Source: Streptomyces sp. NBC_00670
Lineage (GTDB): Bacteria > Actinomycetota > Actinomycetes > Streptomycetales > Streptomycetaceae
Direction: 5' to 3'
Length of the DNA stretch: 64,000 nt
NCBI RefSeq assembly: GCF_036226765.1
Contig: NZ_CP109017.1
Location: 3,606,501-3,670,500 of the forward strand
Shown here: piece after piece, positions 25,794 to 33,712 of the stretch
Layout: every line of letters starts with the position of its first letter
Position numbering within the stretch: the first letter of the stretch is position 1
Position numbers and translations under genes: made by a program
Notes under the pieces: generated by a model
Told to the model about the DNA's origin: nothing
What the model saw: only the letters and a program-made list of their open reading frames with translations
The model's database searches: none

Positions 25794-26354
25794 ATGAACG
25801 CACAGGACACCGCCGCACGCACGGTCAAGGTGTCGAAATACCTGTCGAAACACCTGCGGCACCGGCCGGAGAGGATCGGGCTGGCCCTCGACGAGGGCGG
25901 CTGGGTGGAGATCGCGACGCTCCTCTCGGCGTGCGCCGCACACGGTTTCCGGGTCACCCGCGAGGAGCTGGACCACGTCGTCGCGACCAACGACAAACAG
26001 CGGTTCGCCGTCGAAGGCACCCGGATACGGGCCAGTCAGGGCCACAGCGTCCCGGTCGACCTCGGGCTGCCGCCCGCCGTCCCGCCCGGGTACCTGTACC
26101 ACGGCACCGTCGCCCGCCATCTGGACGCCATCCGGGCCGAGGGCCTGCGGCCCATGAACCGGCACGACGTGCACCTCTCGCCCGACCGCGAGACCGCCAC
26201 GCGGGTCGGCGCGCGCCGCGGCCGGCCCGTCGTCCTCACCGTGGACTCCGGTGCCATGCACCGCGACGGCCACGTCTTCCGCGTCAGCGCCAACGGGGTG
26301 TGGCTGACCCCGTCCGTGCCGCCGCGCCATCTGCGCCTGCCCGGCCCCCGGTGA
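25794..26354 (+). CDS. kptA: RNA 2'-phosphotransferase (Tpt1/KptA)
   Basis: A 186-aa enzyme that transfers an RNA 2'-phosphate to NAD+, giving ADP-ribose cyclic phosphate. The N-terminal winged helix has SKYLSKHLRHRPE, followed by LDEGGWVEI. The ADP-ribosyl transferase half has LYHGTVARHLDAI, LRPMNRHDVHLS and VLTVDSGAM, the expected order of NAD-binding residues. ATG 25794 has GGGAGG directly adjacent with almost no spacer, so initiation is odd. In-frame GTG 25758 is an alternative. Bacteria lack the yeast tRNA splicing pathway, so the natural substrate is unclear. Confidence 0.9.
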   Translation: MNAQDTAARTVKVSKYLSKHLRHRPERIGLALDEGGWVEIATLLSACAAHGFRVTREELDHVVATNDKQRFAVEGTRIRASQGHSVPVDLGLPPAVPPGYLYHGTVARHLDAIRAEGLRPMNRHDVHLSPDRETATRVGARRGRPVVLTVDSGAMHRDGHVFRVSANGVWLTPSVPPRHLRLPGPR

Positions 26355-26394
26355 CCCGGTCCGGTCGCGGGAACCGTCGCGCGGGCGCGGGGAT

Positions 26395-27297
26395 TCAGCG
26401 CAACTGTGCCGGCGCCTCCGTGGCGATCTTCTCGAAGACGGCCTGATCCGCGGCGAAGTCCGAGTCGGGGATGGGCCAGTGGAGCACGATCTCGGTGACG
26501 CCCAGCTCCCGGTGGCGCCCGGCGAAGTCCACGAAGGCGTCGACGCTCTCCAGCGGACGGCCGCGGTCCGGTGTGAACCCGGTGAGCAGGAGCTTGTCGA
26601 GCTCCGCCACGTCCCGGCCGAGCTCCGCGCAGGCCGTGCCGAGCCTGCCGATCTGACCCCGGATCGCCTCCACCGACTGCTGCGGGGTGCCCTCCTCGAA
26701 CAGCTTCGGGTCACCGGTGGTCACCCACCCCTGCCCGTACCGCGCGGCCAGCGCGAGACCGCGCGGCCCCGTCGCCGCCACCGCGAACGGCAGCCGGGGC
26801 CGCTGCACGCAGCCGGGAAGGTTGCGGGCCTCGACGGCGGAGTAGTGGGTGCCGTGGTGGGTGACGGAGTCGTCGGTGAGCAGCCGGTCGAGCAGCGGGA
26901 CGAACTCCCCGAACCGGTCCGCCCGCTCCCTCGGCGTCCACGCCCGCTGCCCCAGCGCGGTCGCGTCGAAGCCGTTGCCGCCGGCCCCGATGCCCAGGGT
27001 GACGCGGCCGCCCGAGATGTCGTCCAGCGACATGAGTTCCTTGGCGAGCGTGACGGGGTGCCGGAAGTTGGGCGAGGTCACCAGCGTGCCCAGCCGGAGG
27101 CGCGAGGTGGCCGTCGCTGCGGCGGTGAGCGTGGGCAGGGCGCCGAACCAGGGGCCGTCGCGGAAGGTGCGCCAGGTCAGGTGGTCGTAGGTGTAGGCGG
27201 CATGGAAACCGAGCTCCTCGGCCCGCCGCCAGGTGGCGCCGCCTCCCTCGTGCCAGCGGTCGACGGGGAGGATGACGGTGCTCAGACGCAGGCTCAT
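26395..27297 (-). CDS. LLM-class F420-dependent oxidoreductase
   Basis: A 300-aa luciferase-like TIM barrel. Recognisable elements are DRWHEGGGATWRRAEELGF near the N-terminus, YDHLTWRTF, the LRLGTLVTSPNFRHP strand and the segment SGGRVTLGIGAGGN that is characteristic of the F420-binding subgroup. The substrate is not identifiable. It lies between kptA (convergent) and the response regulator that ends the lasso island, and appears to be the last core gene on that side. Confidence 0.88.
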   Translation of the reverse strand: MSLRLSTVILPVDRWHEGGGATWRRAEELGFHAAYTYDHLTWRTFRDGPWFGALPTLTAAATATSRLRLGTLVTSPNFRHPVTLAKELMSLDDISGGRVTLGIGAGGNGFDATALGQRAWTPRERADRFGEFVPLLDRLLTDDSVTHHGTHYSAVEARNLPGCVQRPRLPFAVAATGPRGLALAARYGQGWVTTGDPKLFEEGTPQQSVEAIRGQIGRLGTACAELGRDVAELDKLLLTGFTPDRGRPLESVDAFVDFAGRHRELGVTEIVLHWPIPDSDFAADQAVFEKIATEAPAQLR

Positions 27298-27333
27298 GCC
27301 CCGACCCTACGTGCCGCCCGCGACCACCCCCGT

Positions 27334-27350
27334 CGCCCCGGCGCGGGGCG
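27334..27350. terminator. Short GC hairpin after the response regulator gene
   Basis: CGCCCC-N5-GGGGCG lies between the end of the response regulator gene and the start of the oxidoreductase gene on the same strand. It may end the lasso cluster transcript; the stem is short and there is no T-run. Confidence 0.3.
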
Positions 27351-27366
27351 GTGCGGGGCGGCCGGC

Positions 27367-28041
27367 TCAGGCCGGCATTCCGCGTTCGGCGAGGCCGCTC
27401 TCGTAGGCGATGATCACCAGCTGGGCGCGGTCCCGGGCGCCGAGCTTGGCCAGCAGGCTGCTCACATGCGACTTCACGGTCGGCAGGCTGATCACCAGTC
27501 GCGCGGCGATCTCCGCGTTCGACAGTCCGTTCGCGATCAGGACGAGCACTTCCCGCTCCCGCCCGGTGAGGCCCACCAGCCGCGGCGCGGGCCGGCCCGC
27601 GCCCTCGGGACGGGCGTAGTTCTCGACGAGGCGGCGGGTGACCGCGGGCGCCAGCACGCTCTCGCCCGCGGCGACCACGCGCACACCGGCGACGAGGTCC
27701 GCGGGCGAGGCGTCCTTCAGCATGAAGCCGCTCGCTCCGGCCCGCAGGGCGGGGTACACGTACTCGTCCATGTCGAACATGGTGAGCGCGAGCACCCGGA
27801 CGCCGGCCAGGCGCGCGTCGGAGCAGATCTCCCGGGTGGCCGCGATGCCGTCCAGGACGGGCATGCGCAGATCCATCAGGACGACGTCCGGGAGGTGTTC
27901 CCGGGCGAGTGCGACCGCCTGCGCGCCGTCGCCCGCCTCGGCGACCGTCGCCATGCCGGGAGTGGAGTCGATCAGCACCCGGAAGCTGCCGCGCAGCAGT
28001 GCCTGATCGTCCGCGATCAGTACCCGGATCGGCTCGGCCAT
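27367..28041 (-). CDS. NarL/LuxR-type response regulator
   Basis: A 224-aa regulator with an intact receiver domain: acidic pair in IADDQAL, phosphoacceptor Asp in VVLMDLRMP (about residue 55), Thr in LALTMF and Lys in MLKDAS. A LuxR-type helix-turn-helix follows ([25 protein letters not shown], about residues 155-215). It starts 47 nt after the epimerase-type gene on the same strand, so it is probably the last gene of the lasso operon. No kinase is adjacent; the nearest is at 37918-39054 at the other end of the cluster. Confidence 0.92.
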   Translation of the reverse strand: MAEPIRVLIADDQALLRGSFRVLIDSTPGMATVAEAGDGAQAVALAREHLPDVVLMDLRMPVLDGIAATREICSDARLAGVRVLALTMFDMDEYVYPALRAGASGFMLKDASPADLVAGVRVVAAGESVLAPAVTRRLVENYARPEGAGRPAPRLVGLTGREREVLVLIANGLSNAEIAARLVISLPTVKSHVSSLLAKLGARDRAQLVIIAYESGLAERGMPA

Positions 28042-28088
28042 CCCGCATCCCCCGCCCACCGCTCGTCGGGCCCTCAGGAGGGGCCAGT

Positions 28089-29489
28089 CTATCGACGGGC
28101 GGCCTCCCGGTCCCGGGACTCCGGGAGCCCGGCCCCGCGCGGTACGGCCCGACGGAGCTCCGTCTCCCGGTCGATCACCACCCGGCCCACGCCGTCGTCC
28201 GCGCCCGTCAGCCGGGTGCCGTACGGCTCGCCGAGGCGGGCGAAGTCGGTGAGGATCTCCCCCGCCTCGGCCCCGGCGGCCAGCCGGGGGCGGCCCCGGC
28301 GGTGCGGCGGACGGCCGAAGCCCAGCTCGACCGGGTGCAGGGCGACGCCGTCGAGCCGGCCGTCCTCGAACGTGAGGACGGGCACCAGGGACCGCCAGTA
28401 CCGGCGGTGCGGGGCGAAGAAGCGGTGCCCGTGGCCGCTGAGCGCGTCGAAGTACCGTCCCGGAGTGAGCGGTTGCCCGGGAGGCGCGGGCACCTGGGCG
28501 TAGTCCTCGGCACCGACCCGCTCGGCCAGTTCGATCTGGCTGACGATGTTCCCCAGGCTGTGGAAGACCGGCCGCCCCCGGTACATCTCCAGCCCCCTGA
28601 GGTGGTGCGGGCCGTGTCCGACCACCACGTCGGCGCCCTCGTCGATCACCCGGTGGGCGAACGCGCGCAGGAACTCGCCCGGCTGCTCGGGCGTGGGGCC
28701 CGGCTCGTGCGAGTGGACGCTGACGACGACGAGGTCGGCGCGGTGCCGGGCCTCGCCCACCCACCGGCAGATCCCGTCGAGGTCGTCCGGATCGCACTCG
28801 GTCGTCAGGCCCGGCTCGTCCGCCACCCGGAAGCGGCCGCCGAACAGGGTGAGCCGGCCGGGTCCGGGCACCGCCGGGTCCATGCCGAGCAGCGTGCGCG
28901 CCTCGGCCCGGCGGTCGCGCAGCCCCGTCCCGCCGTCGATCTCCCGCAACACCTCCATCTGGGCGGGGGTAACGGACAGCGTCGCGCCGTGCCGCAGCGG
29001 GCTGAGCCCCGGCCGTCCCGGCAGCTCCGGCGACGGCTCGGCCGCCTGCTGCCCGGGCAGGAACGTCGCACTGCACGAGAGCAGGGCGAGGCTTCCGCCG
29101 GGCCGGTCGACGTAGACGGGCCGCCGCGCGGCGGTCAGGTCGGCGCCGATCCCGGCGTACGGCAGGCCCTTCGCGCGCAGCAGCTCCATGGTGCCGAGCA
29201 GCCCCTCCACGCCCAGGTCGAGCGCGTGGTTGTTGGCGCAGCCGAGCACCGTGAAACCGGCGTCCGCCACCTCGTCGAGCACCCGGGGCTCCCCGATCAG
29301 ACAGCCGCCGCCCGCCGCGTTGTGCACCGGGTGGCCCCGCCCGTGGCCGGGCACGACCTCCAGGTTGGTGAAGGCGAAGTCCGCGGCGCGCAGCAGGTCC
29401 CGGAGCGCCTCGGCGGCGGGGTCGTCGGTGATCACCGCGCCGCGGGTGGCCATGAAGTCGCCGGAGAGCGCGAGCGTCAGCCGCGTCAT
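28089..29489 (-). CDS. mslH: MslH-type lasso peptide epimerase (CapA/metallophosphatase fold)
   Basis: The 466-aa protein belongs to the CapA (PGA_cap) branch of calcineurin-like metallo-proteins. Metal-site motifs are [33 protein letters not shown] and VGHGPHHL. In the MS-271 lasso cluster a protein of this family, MslH, was shown to invert the C-terminal Trp21 of the precursor without a cofactor. The position here, in the same operon as a precursor ending in Trp, supports the same role. GGAGG lies 7 nt before ATG 29489. There is no signal peptide, so it acts in the cytosol before or during maturation. Confidence 0.88.
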   Translation of the reverse strand: MTRLTLALSGDFMATRGAVITDDPAAEALRDLLRAADFAFTNLEVVPGHGRGHPVHNAAGGGCLIGEPRVLDEVADAGFTVLGCANNHALDLGVEGLLGTMELLRAKGLPYAGIGADLTAARRPVYVDRPGGSLALLSCSATFLPGQQAAEPSPELPGRPGLSPLRHGATLSVTPAQMEVLREIDGGTGLRDRRAEARTLLGMDPAVPGPGRLTLFGGRFRVADEPGLTTECDPDDLDGICRWVGEARHRADLVVVSVHSHEPGPTPEQPGEFLRAFAHRVIDEGADVVVGHGPHHLRGLEMYRGRPVFHSLGNIVSQIELAERVGAEDYAQVPAPPGQPLTPGRYFDALSGHGHRFFAPHRRYWRSLVPVLTFEDGRLDGVALHPVELGFGRPPHRRGRPRLAAGAEAGEILTDFARLGEPYGTRLTGADDGVGRVVIDRETELRRAVPRGAGLPESRDREAARR

Positions 29490-29538
29490 CGTGCGGCCTC
29501 CGCCGACCGCGGGCGCGCGAAGCCCGAACCGGCCGCCC

Positions 29539-30468
29539 TCACCGTGCCGCCTTCGCGATCGCCCGGTCCAGCGTGCCGGACGGGTCGGAGCCGGTGACGT
29601 CGACGCGCTTGCCGTCGACCATGACCGTCGGCGTCAGCGACACCTTGTGCGCGGCGGCCGTGTCCGACACGTACGTCACCCAGGGGCCGTACGTGTCCGC
29701 GCGCAGACAGGACGCGAAGGAGTCGGCGGCGGCACCGGTGATCCCCGCCTCCCGGCCGAGCGCCGTGAGCCGGGCCCGGCTCAGTCCCGGACCGCGCTCG
29801 GGCGGCTGCTTGTCGAACAGCAGCGCGGTGTACCGCGCGAACCGGCCCTCCTGGGCGGCGCAGGCGGCGGCGGAGGCCGCGCGGGTCGAGTAGCCGCCGG
29901 GGCTGCTGTAGTCGTCCAGGAAGGTGACGGGGTGGTAGACGAGACCGATCTCGTGGTTCTCGGTCAGCCTCCTCAGATCCGTGGTCAGACGGCGTTCGAG
30001 GGTGCGGCACTCGGGGCAGAGGTAGTCGACGTAGAGGTCGACCCGTACCGGCCCGGTGGAGACCGCCAGGCCCGCCTTGTCCTCCGTGACCCCGGCGGGC
30101 ACGTCGTCCGGCGCCTTCTCCGGCGGGGAGTTGCTCGCCCGGACGAGTCCGGCACCGACCACCGCCGCGCCCACGACGACCACCGCGGCCACCAGGGAGA
30201 CCAGCAGCGTGCGGCGCCGGCGGGTGCGCCGGTGCACCATCGCGCGCACCTGGGCGTCCCGCGACGGGGAGGCGGACGGGAAGCCGTCCACCGGCCGCTC
30301 GTCCACCGCCCGACGACCGTCCGCCGCCTGTCCGTCCGCCGACCTGGCGTCCGCCGACCCGGCGTCCGCCCGTTCGCTGTCCGTCGGATCGCTGTCCACC
30401 GACCTGACGTCCGTCGGCTCGCTGTCCGCCGACCTGACGTCCGTCGGCTTGCTGTCCGCTGACCGCAC
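29539..30468 (-). CDS. DsbA-like membrane-anchored disulfide oxidoreductase
   Basis: A 309-aa protein. Residues 1-50 carry Asp/Ser-rich decapeptide-like repeats (RSADSKPTDV, then RSADSEPTDV). A basic stretch and one membrane helix follow (about 88-108), then an extracytoplasmic thioredoxin fold with the redox motif LCPEC and the cis-Pro segment SLTPTVMVDG. This is the DsbA-like DSBA/thioredoxin_4 family. In this cluster it most likely forms the two disulfides of the siamycin-type peptide. GTG 30468 is preceded by GGAGGAG. The reiterated N-terminus is unusual. Confidence 0.88.
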   Translation of the reverse strand: MRSADSKPTDVRSADSEPTDVRSVDSDPTDSERADAGSADARSADGQAADGRRAVDERPVDGFPSASPSRDAQVRAMVHRRTRRRRTLLVSLVAAVVVVGAAVVGAGLVRASNSPPEKAPDDVPAGVTEDKAGLAVSTGPVRVDLYVDYLCPECRTLERRLTTDLRRLTENHEIGLVYHPVTFLDDYSSPGGYSTRAASAAACAAQEGRFARYTALLFDKQPPERGPGLSRARLTALGREAGITGAAADSFASCLRADTYGPWVTYVSDTAAAHKVSLTPTVMVDGKRVDVTGSDPSGTLDRAIAKAAR

Positions 30469-30470
30469 CT

Positions 30471-31004
30471 CTACTCCTCCTTCGCGTCCAGGACCCAGCC
30501 GTCCAGCGCGTACCGCGTCCGCGGCGCGCGGACCAGGAAGGCGGCCACGCCGAGGAGGAGCACGTCACGGACGATGTCGACGGCGTAACCGCGCGCGGCC
30601 CCGCTCGTGAGGGTGCCGCCGCCGCCGAAGCAGCCGCAGTCGATGGACAGTCCACGTGCCCACACCGACACGATCGCGGCGGTGTAGGCCGCCATCAGGA
30701 CGGCCGCGGCGACGGCCACCGCCCTTGTCGCCAGCCCGGCGGCCAGCAGCAGCGCGAGCGCCACCTCGACGAACGGCAGCACGCCGCCGACCGTCTGGGC
30801 GGCGTCCTGCGGCACGATCCGGTAGAGGGCCATGGTGCGGCCGGCCTCCGCCAGGTCGCCGATCTTCACCAGGCCCGCGTAGCCCAGGACCGCCGCCAGC
30901 ACCGCCCGCGCCGCGGTCCCCCACCATCCGGCGCCGCCCGCGCGGACCGCGGGCGTCTCCCGGGTCCCCGTCCCCGCCCGGTCCCTCGTCCCGGCCCCGT
31001 TCAT
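30471..31004 (-). CDS. MauE/DoxX-like membrane redox protein
   Basis: A 177-aa protein with about four helices, starting AARAVLAAVLGYAGLVKIGD. The Cys motif SIDCGCFGG sits on a loop (about residue 140), as in MauE and similar partners of thioredoxin-like proteins. It probably supplies oxidising or reducing equivalents to the DsbA-like protein encoded next. ATG 31004 overlaps the upstream permease stop (ATGA). Exact direction of electron flow is not visible. Confidence 0.82.
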   Translation of the reverse strand: MNGAGTRDRAGTGTRETPAVRAGGAGWWGTAARAVLAAVLGYAGLVKIGDLAEAGRTMALYRIVPQDAAQTVGGVLPFVEVALALLLAAGLATRAVAVAAAVLMAAYTAAIVSVWARGLSIDCGCFGGGGTLTSGAARGYAVDIVRDVLLLGVAAFLVRAPRTRYALDGWVLDAKEE

Positions 31005-31912
31005 CGGCTGCGGGAGAACCGGTGGGTGGCCAGGGCGAGTGCCACGGCGGTGAGTGCCGCCAGCAGTCCGAGTTCCGCGACGACGGGCGGGTGCCAGCCG
31101 CCCACCACCAGCCGGGTCTGCTCCGAGGTGAGCGACTGGGGCCCCGGCAGGGTCCGGCGGACGGCGTCGATGCCGTACGTCAGCGGGTTCAGCTTCACCA
31201 CGGTGGCGAGCCAGCCGGGCAGGCCGTTCGGCGGGAACATCGCGCCGGAGAAGAACATCATCGGCATCAGGCTGAGGCTCACCACCACCTGGAACGTCTC
31301 GACCTGCCGGATGGTGACCGCGGCGAGCAGGCCGAGCGCCGTGAACAGCAGCGAGACGAGCAGCACCTCCAGCAGCACGACCAGCAGCATCGGCGAGTAC
31401 CGGATGCTCGCGATGCCCCCGACCGACAGCACCAGCAGGCCGTAGAGCGCGCCCGTGGTGGCGCCGCCGAGCGCGAGGCCCAGGACGATGCTGGAGCGCG
31501 GGAACGGCGAGACGAGCATCTGCCGGAGCACGCCGAGCCGGCGGTCCCACACCAGCGAGATGCCCACCGCGATCGCCGGGGCCTGTACGGACATGATCAG
31601 CGTGCCGGGGAACAGATAGGCCCGGTAGTCGTTGAGCTGCGCCCGGCCGAGACTGTCGGACGCCGCGTCCAGACCGGTGCCGAGGACGACGAGGAACAGC
31701 AGGGGTGTCACCAGGCCCATGGCGAGGCGCACCGGGTTGTGCCGCAGCCGGGTCATCTCGCGCCGCCACAGCAGTGCGTACGGCTTGACGGCGCGCCAGG
31801 ACCGGTCGGCGAGCGTGGCCGGCGGCCGGGCGGGCGCGGCCCGGTCCGCGCCGTCGGGGGGTGCCGCGCGGCCGGTGCCGGAGGCGGGCTGCATGGTCTC
31901 GGTGCGGCTCAT
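31001..31912 (-). CDS. ABC-2 permease of the lasso cluster
   Basis: A 303-aa membrane protein of the DrrB/ABC-2 type. A cytosolic Ala/Pro-rich N-terminus leads to ALLWRREMTRLRHNP, a first helix MGLVTPLLFLVVLGTGLD, then about five more helices. The conserved permease segment is WDRRLGVLRQMLVSPFPRSS, followed by FSGAMFPPNGLPGWL. It overlaps the ATPase stop by 4 nt (ATGA). It likely exports the mature lasso peptide or gives self-protection. Confidence 0.88.
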   Translation of the reverse strand: MSRTETMQPASGTGRAAPPDGADRAAPARPPATLADRSWRAVKPYALLWRREMTRLRHNPVRLAMGLVTPLLFLVVLGTGLDAASDSLGRAQLNDYRAYLFPGTLIMSVQAPAIAVGISLVWDRRLGVLRQMLVSPFPRSSIVLGLALGGATTGALYGLLVLSVGGIASIRYSPMLLVVLLEVLLVSLLFTALGLLAAVTIRQVETFQVVVSLSLMPMMFFSGAMFPPNGLPGWLATVVKLNPLTYGIDAVRRTLPGPQSLTSEQTRLVVGGWHPPVVAELGLLAALTAVALALATHRFSRSR

Positions 31913-32874
31913 CGCACTCCCTCCCCGAGGGCGTCCAGCGTGTGCGCGCCGCCGCCGGTCTCCCGAACGGCGGCCCCGGTGTGGTGCAGGAAGACGTCGT
32001 CGAGCGTGGGCGGGGCCACGGACACCTCGCGCACCGTCACCCCGAGGCCGGTGCAGAGCCGGGGCACGAGCGCGGTGCCGTGCGCGACCCGCAGCAGCAG
32101 TCCGTCGGGGGTGGGCTCCGCCGTCGTGCCGAACCGCTCGGCCACGGCCTCGGCGGCCCGTGCGTCGTCGTCGGTGCGCAGCATGACGACGTCGGCGCCG
32201 ATGACGGACTTGAGCTGGGCGGGTGATCCCTCGGTGACCAGCTTGCCCCGGTCGAAGATCGCGATCCGGTCGCAGTGCTCGGCCTCCTCCAGCTGGTGCG
32301 TGGTGAAGAAGAGGGTGATCCCCTCCTCCTCGCGCAGCCGGTCGAGGTGGTTCCAGACGGCCGCCCGGGTCTGGGTGTCCAGGCCGGTCGTCGGCTCGTC
32401 GAGGAAGAGGACGCGGGGCCTGCCGATGAGGCCGCGGGCGATCTCCAGCCGGCGGCGCAGTCCGGTGGAGAACTGGCGTACGGGGACGCCCTCGCGCCCG
32501 GTCAGTTCCATAAGGTCGAGCATCGCGGCGATCGCGGTGCGGGCCTCGCGGCGGCGCAGTCCGCACAGGTCGGCCTGGAACCGCAGGTTCTCGGCGGCCG
32601 TGAGGTCCTGGTCGAGCGTGGACTCCTGGAAGACGATGCCGATGCGGCGGCGCACCTCCGCGGGGTGGGTCACGACGTCGAAGCCGGCGACCTCGGCCCG
32701 GCCCGAGGTGGGCGGGAGCAGGGTGGTCAGCAGGGAGAGGGTGGTGGTCTTGCCGGCGCCGTTCGGCCCGAGGAAGCCGAACGTGGTGCCCTCGGGGACG
32801 GTCAGGTCCAGGCCGTTCACGGCCGGGGTGGTGCCGTAGTAGGCGTAGAGCCCCTCGGCGCGGATCGCGGTCAC
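31909..32874 (-). CDS. ABC ATPase of the lasso cluster (DrrA-like)
   Basis: A 321-aa ATPase with Walker A GPNGAGKTT, signature FSTGLRRR, Walker B VLFLDEPTTGLD and H-loop FTTHQLEEAEH. The DrrA-type C-terminal domain contains VSVAPPTLDDVFLHHTG. GTG 32874 overlaps the leader-peptidase stop (GTGA). It partners the downstream ABC-2 permease. Unlike many lasso clusters, exporter domains are on separate polypeptides. Confidence 0.92.
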   Translation of the reverse strand: MTAIRAEGLYAYYGTTPAVNGLDLTVPEGTTFGFLGPNGAGKTTTLSLLTTLLPPTSGRAEVAGFDVVTHPAEVRRRIGIVFQESTLDQDLTAAENLRFQADLCGLRRREARTAIAAMLDLMELTGREGVPVRQFSTGLRRRLEIARGLIGRPRVLFLDEPTTGLDTQTRAAVWNHLDRLREEEGITLFFTTHQLEEAEHCDRIAIFDRGKLVTEGSPAQLKSVIGADVVMLRTDDDARAAEAVAERFGTTAEPTPDGLLLRVAHGTALVPRLCTGLGVTVREVSVAPPTLDDVFLHHTGAAVRETGGGAHTLDALGEGVR

Positions 32875-33452
32875 GAACGGCTCCCTTCGGGGTCGTGGAG
32901 GTCCCGCGCGAGGCGGTCGGGGCCCGGTCCGGCACGGCGCGGGTCCGGCTGCGGCTGCGGCTGCGGCTGCGGCTGCGGCTGCGGCTGCGGCTGCGGTGCG
33001 ACGGGGTCCGGGCCGGGTCCGGCTCCGTGCGGGTCGCTTCCCGGTGCGCGTACCGCGAGGACCGTGCGGAAGGCGCTCAGCTCGCCCGGTTCGTCCACGG
33101 GCCGGCCGTCGACCTCGACCCAGGCGTGCGCGCCGAAGGGCTGCACGCGGAACCCGGTGCACCAGTCGGCCCAGCGGCCGTGCGCCCGGCACAGCAGGGC
33201 GGTGGCCACCGACCGCTGGAGGCAGCCGAGTCCGGCGCAGCGCACGCTGACCGCGACGACCGACTGCCGGGCGCGCGCGGTCCCGGCGTACCCGGCGGGC
33301 CGGGCGCCCCGGCTGAGCACCCGGAGCACGCGCGCCAGCCGGGCGGGCGGCAGCCGGACGAGGAGGCGGGCGGCGCCGGCCGCGCAGCGGGGTGCGAGCT
33401 GCTGGCGCAGGGGGAGGCGGGGCGCCCGTTCGGCGACGGCGGGCGTGGTCAC
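32871..33452 (-). CDS. mslB2: Lasso leader peptidase (B2, transglutaminase-like)
   Basis: A 193-aa cysteine protease-like protein that cleaves the leader from the precursor. The catalytic Cys is in GLGCLQRSVA, His in FGAHAWVEVDG and the acidic residue in RPVDEPGE. The family domain ends near residue 135. After it comes an unusual low-complexity tail with eight Pro-Gln pairs encoded by a (GGCTGC)8 tract, then a basic Pro/Asp end. GTG 33452 overlaps the B1 stop (GTGA). The tail is not part of the known fold. Confidence 0.93.
   Translation of the reverse strand: MTTPAVAERAPRLPLRQQLAPRCAAGAARLLVRLPPARLARVLRVLSRGARPAGYAGTARARQSVVAVSVRCAGLGCLQRSVATALLCRAHGRWADWCTGFRVQPFGAHAWVEVDGRPVDEPGELSAFRTVLAVRAPGSDPHGAGPGPDPVAPQPQPQPQPQPQPQPQPDPRRAGPGPDRLARDLHDPEGSRS
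32947..32996. repeat. Hexanucleotide (GGCTGC)8 microsatellite
   Basis: Eight uninterrupted GGCTGC units on the plus strand encode the (Pro-Gln)n tail of the leader peptidase on the minus strand. Because the unit is 6 bp, slippage changes the tail length in dipeptide steps without a frameshift. Confidence 0.9.
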
Positions 33453-33712
33453 CGTGACACCTCCACGAGCTTGGCGGCGCTCAACGCGTCGATGAGGGCG
33501 AGGACGTCCCGCTTCGCCCGGGCGTCGTCGACCGGTGCGGCGGCGGTGAGGCTCGCGGCGGCCGCGTCGGGCGCGTCCCCGTCGAGCAGCCTGCGCAGGA
33601 TGGCGGACCCTGACTCGTTCAACTGCCAGTAGCGGCCGTGGCGGCCGTCGAGCAGCACGGCTCCGGTCTCCAGGGGGGTGAGGGTGACGTCACGGGCAAG
33701 GCTCAGCTTCAT
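33449..33712 (-). CDS. mslB1: Lasso precursor recognition protein (B1, PqqD-like RRE)
   Basis: An 87-aa PqqD-family protein: the strands VTLTPLETGAVLLDG and GRYWQLNESGSAIL form the RiPP recognition element, followed by helices that complete the winged fold. It binds the leader peptide and presents it to the B2 peptidase. ATG 33712 overlaps the cyclase stop by 4 nt (ATGA) and its own stop overlaps B2, so stoichiometric expression is likely. Confidence 0.94.
   Translation of the reverse strand: MKLSLARDVTLTPLETGAVLLDGRHGRYWQLNESGSAILRRLLDGDAPDAAAASLTAAAPVDDARAKRDVLALIDALSAAKLVEVSR

Noticed and set aside
30649..30662. CACGTG within TCCACGTGCCCACA as a possible parS site
   Set aside because: Only the central hexamer matches; the flanking TTT/AAA of parS are missing.
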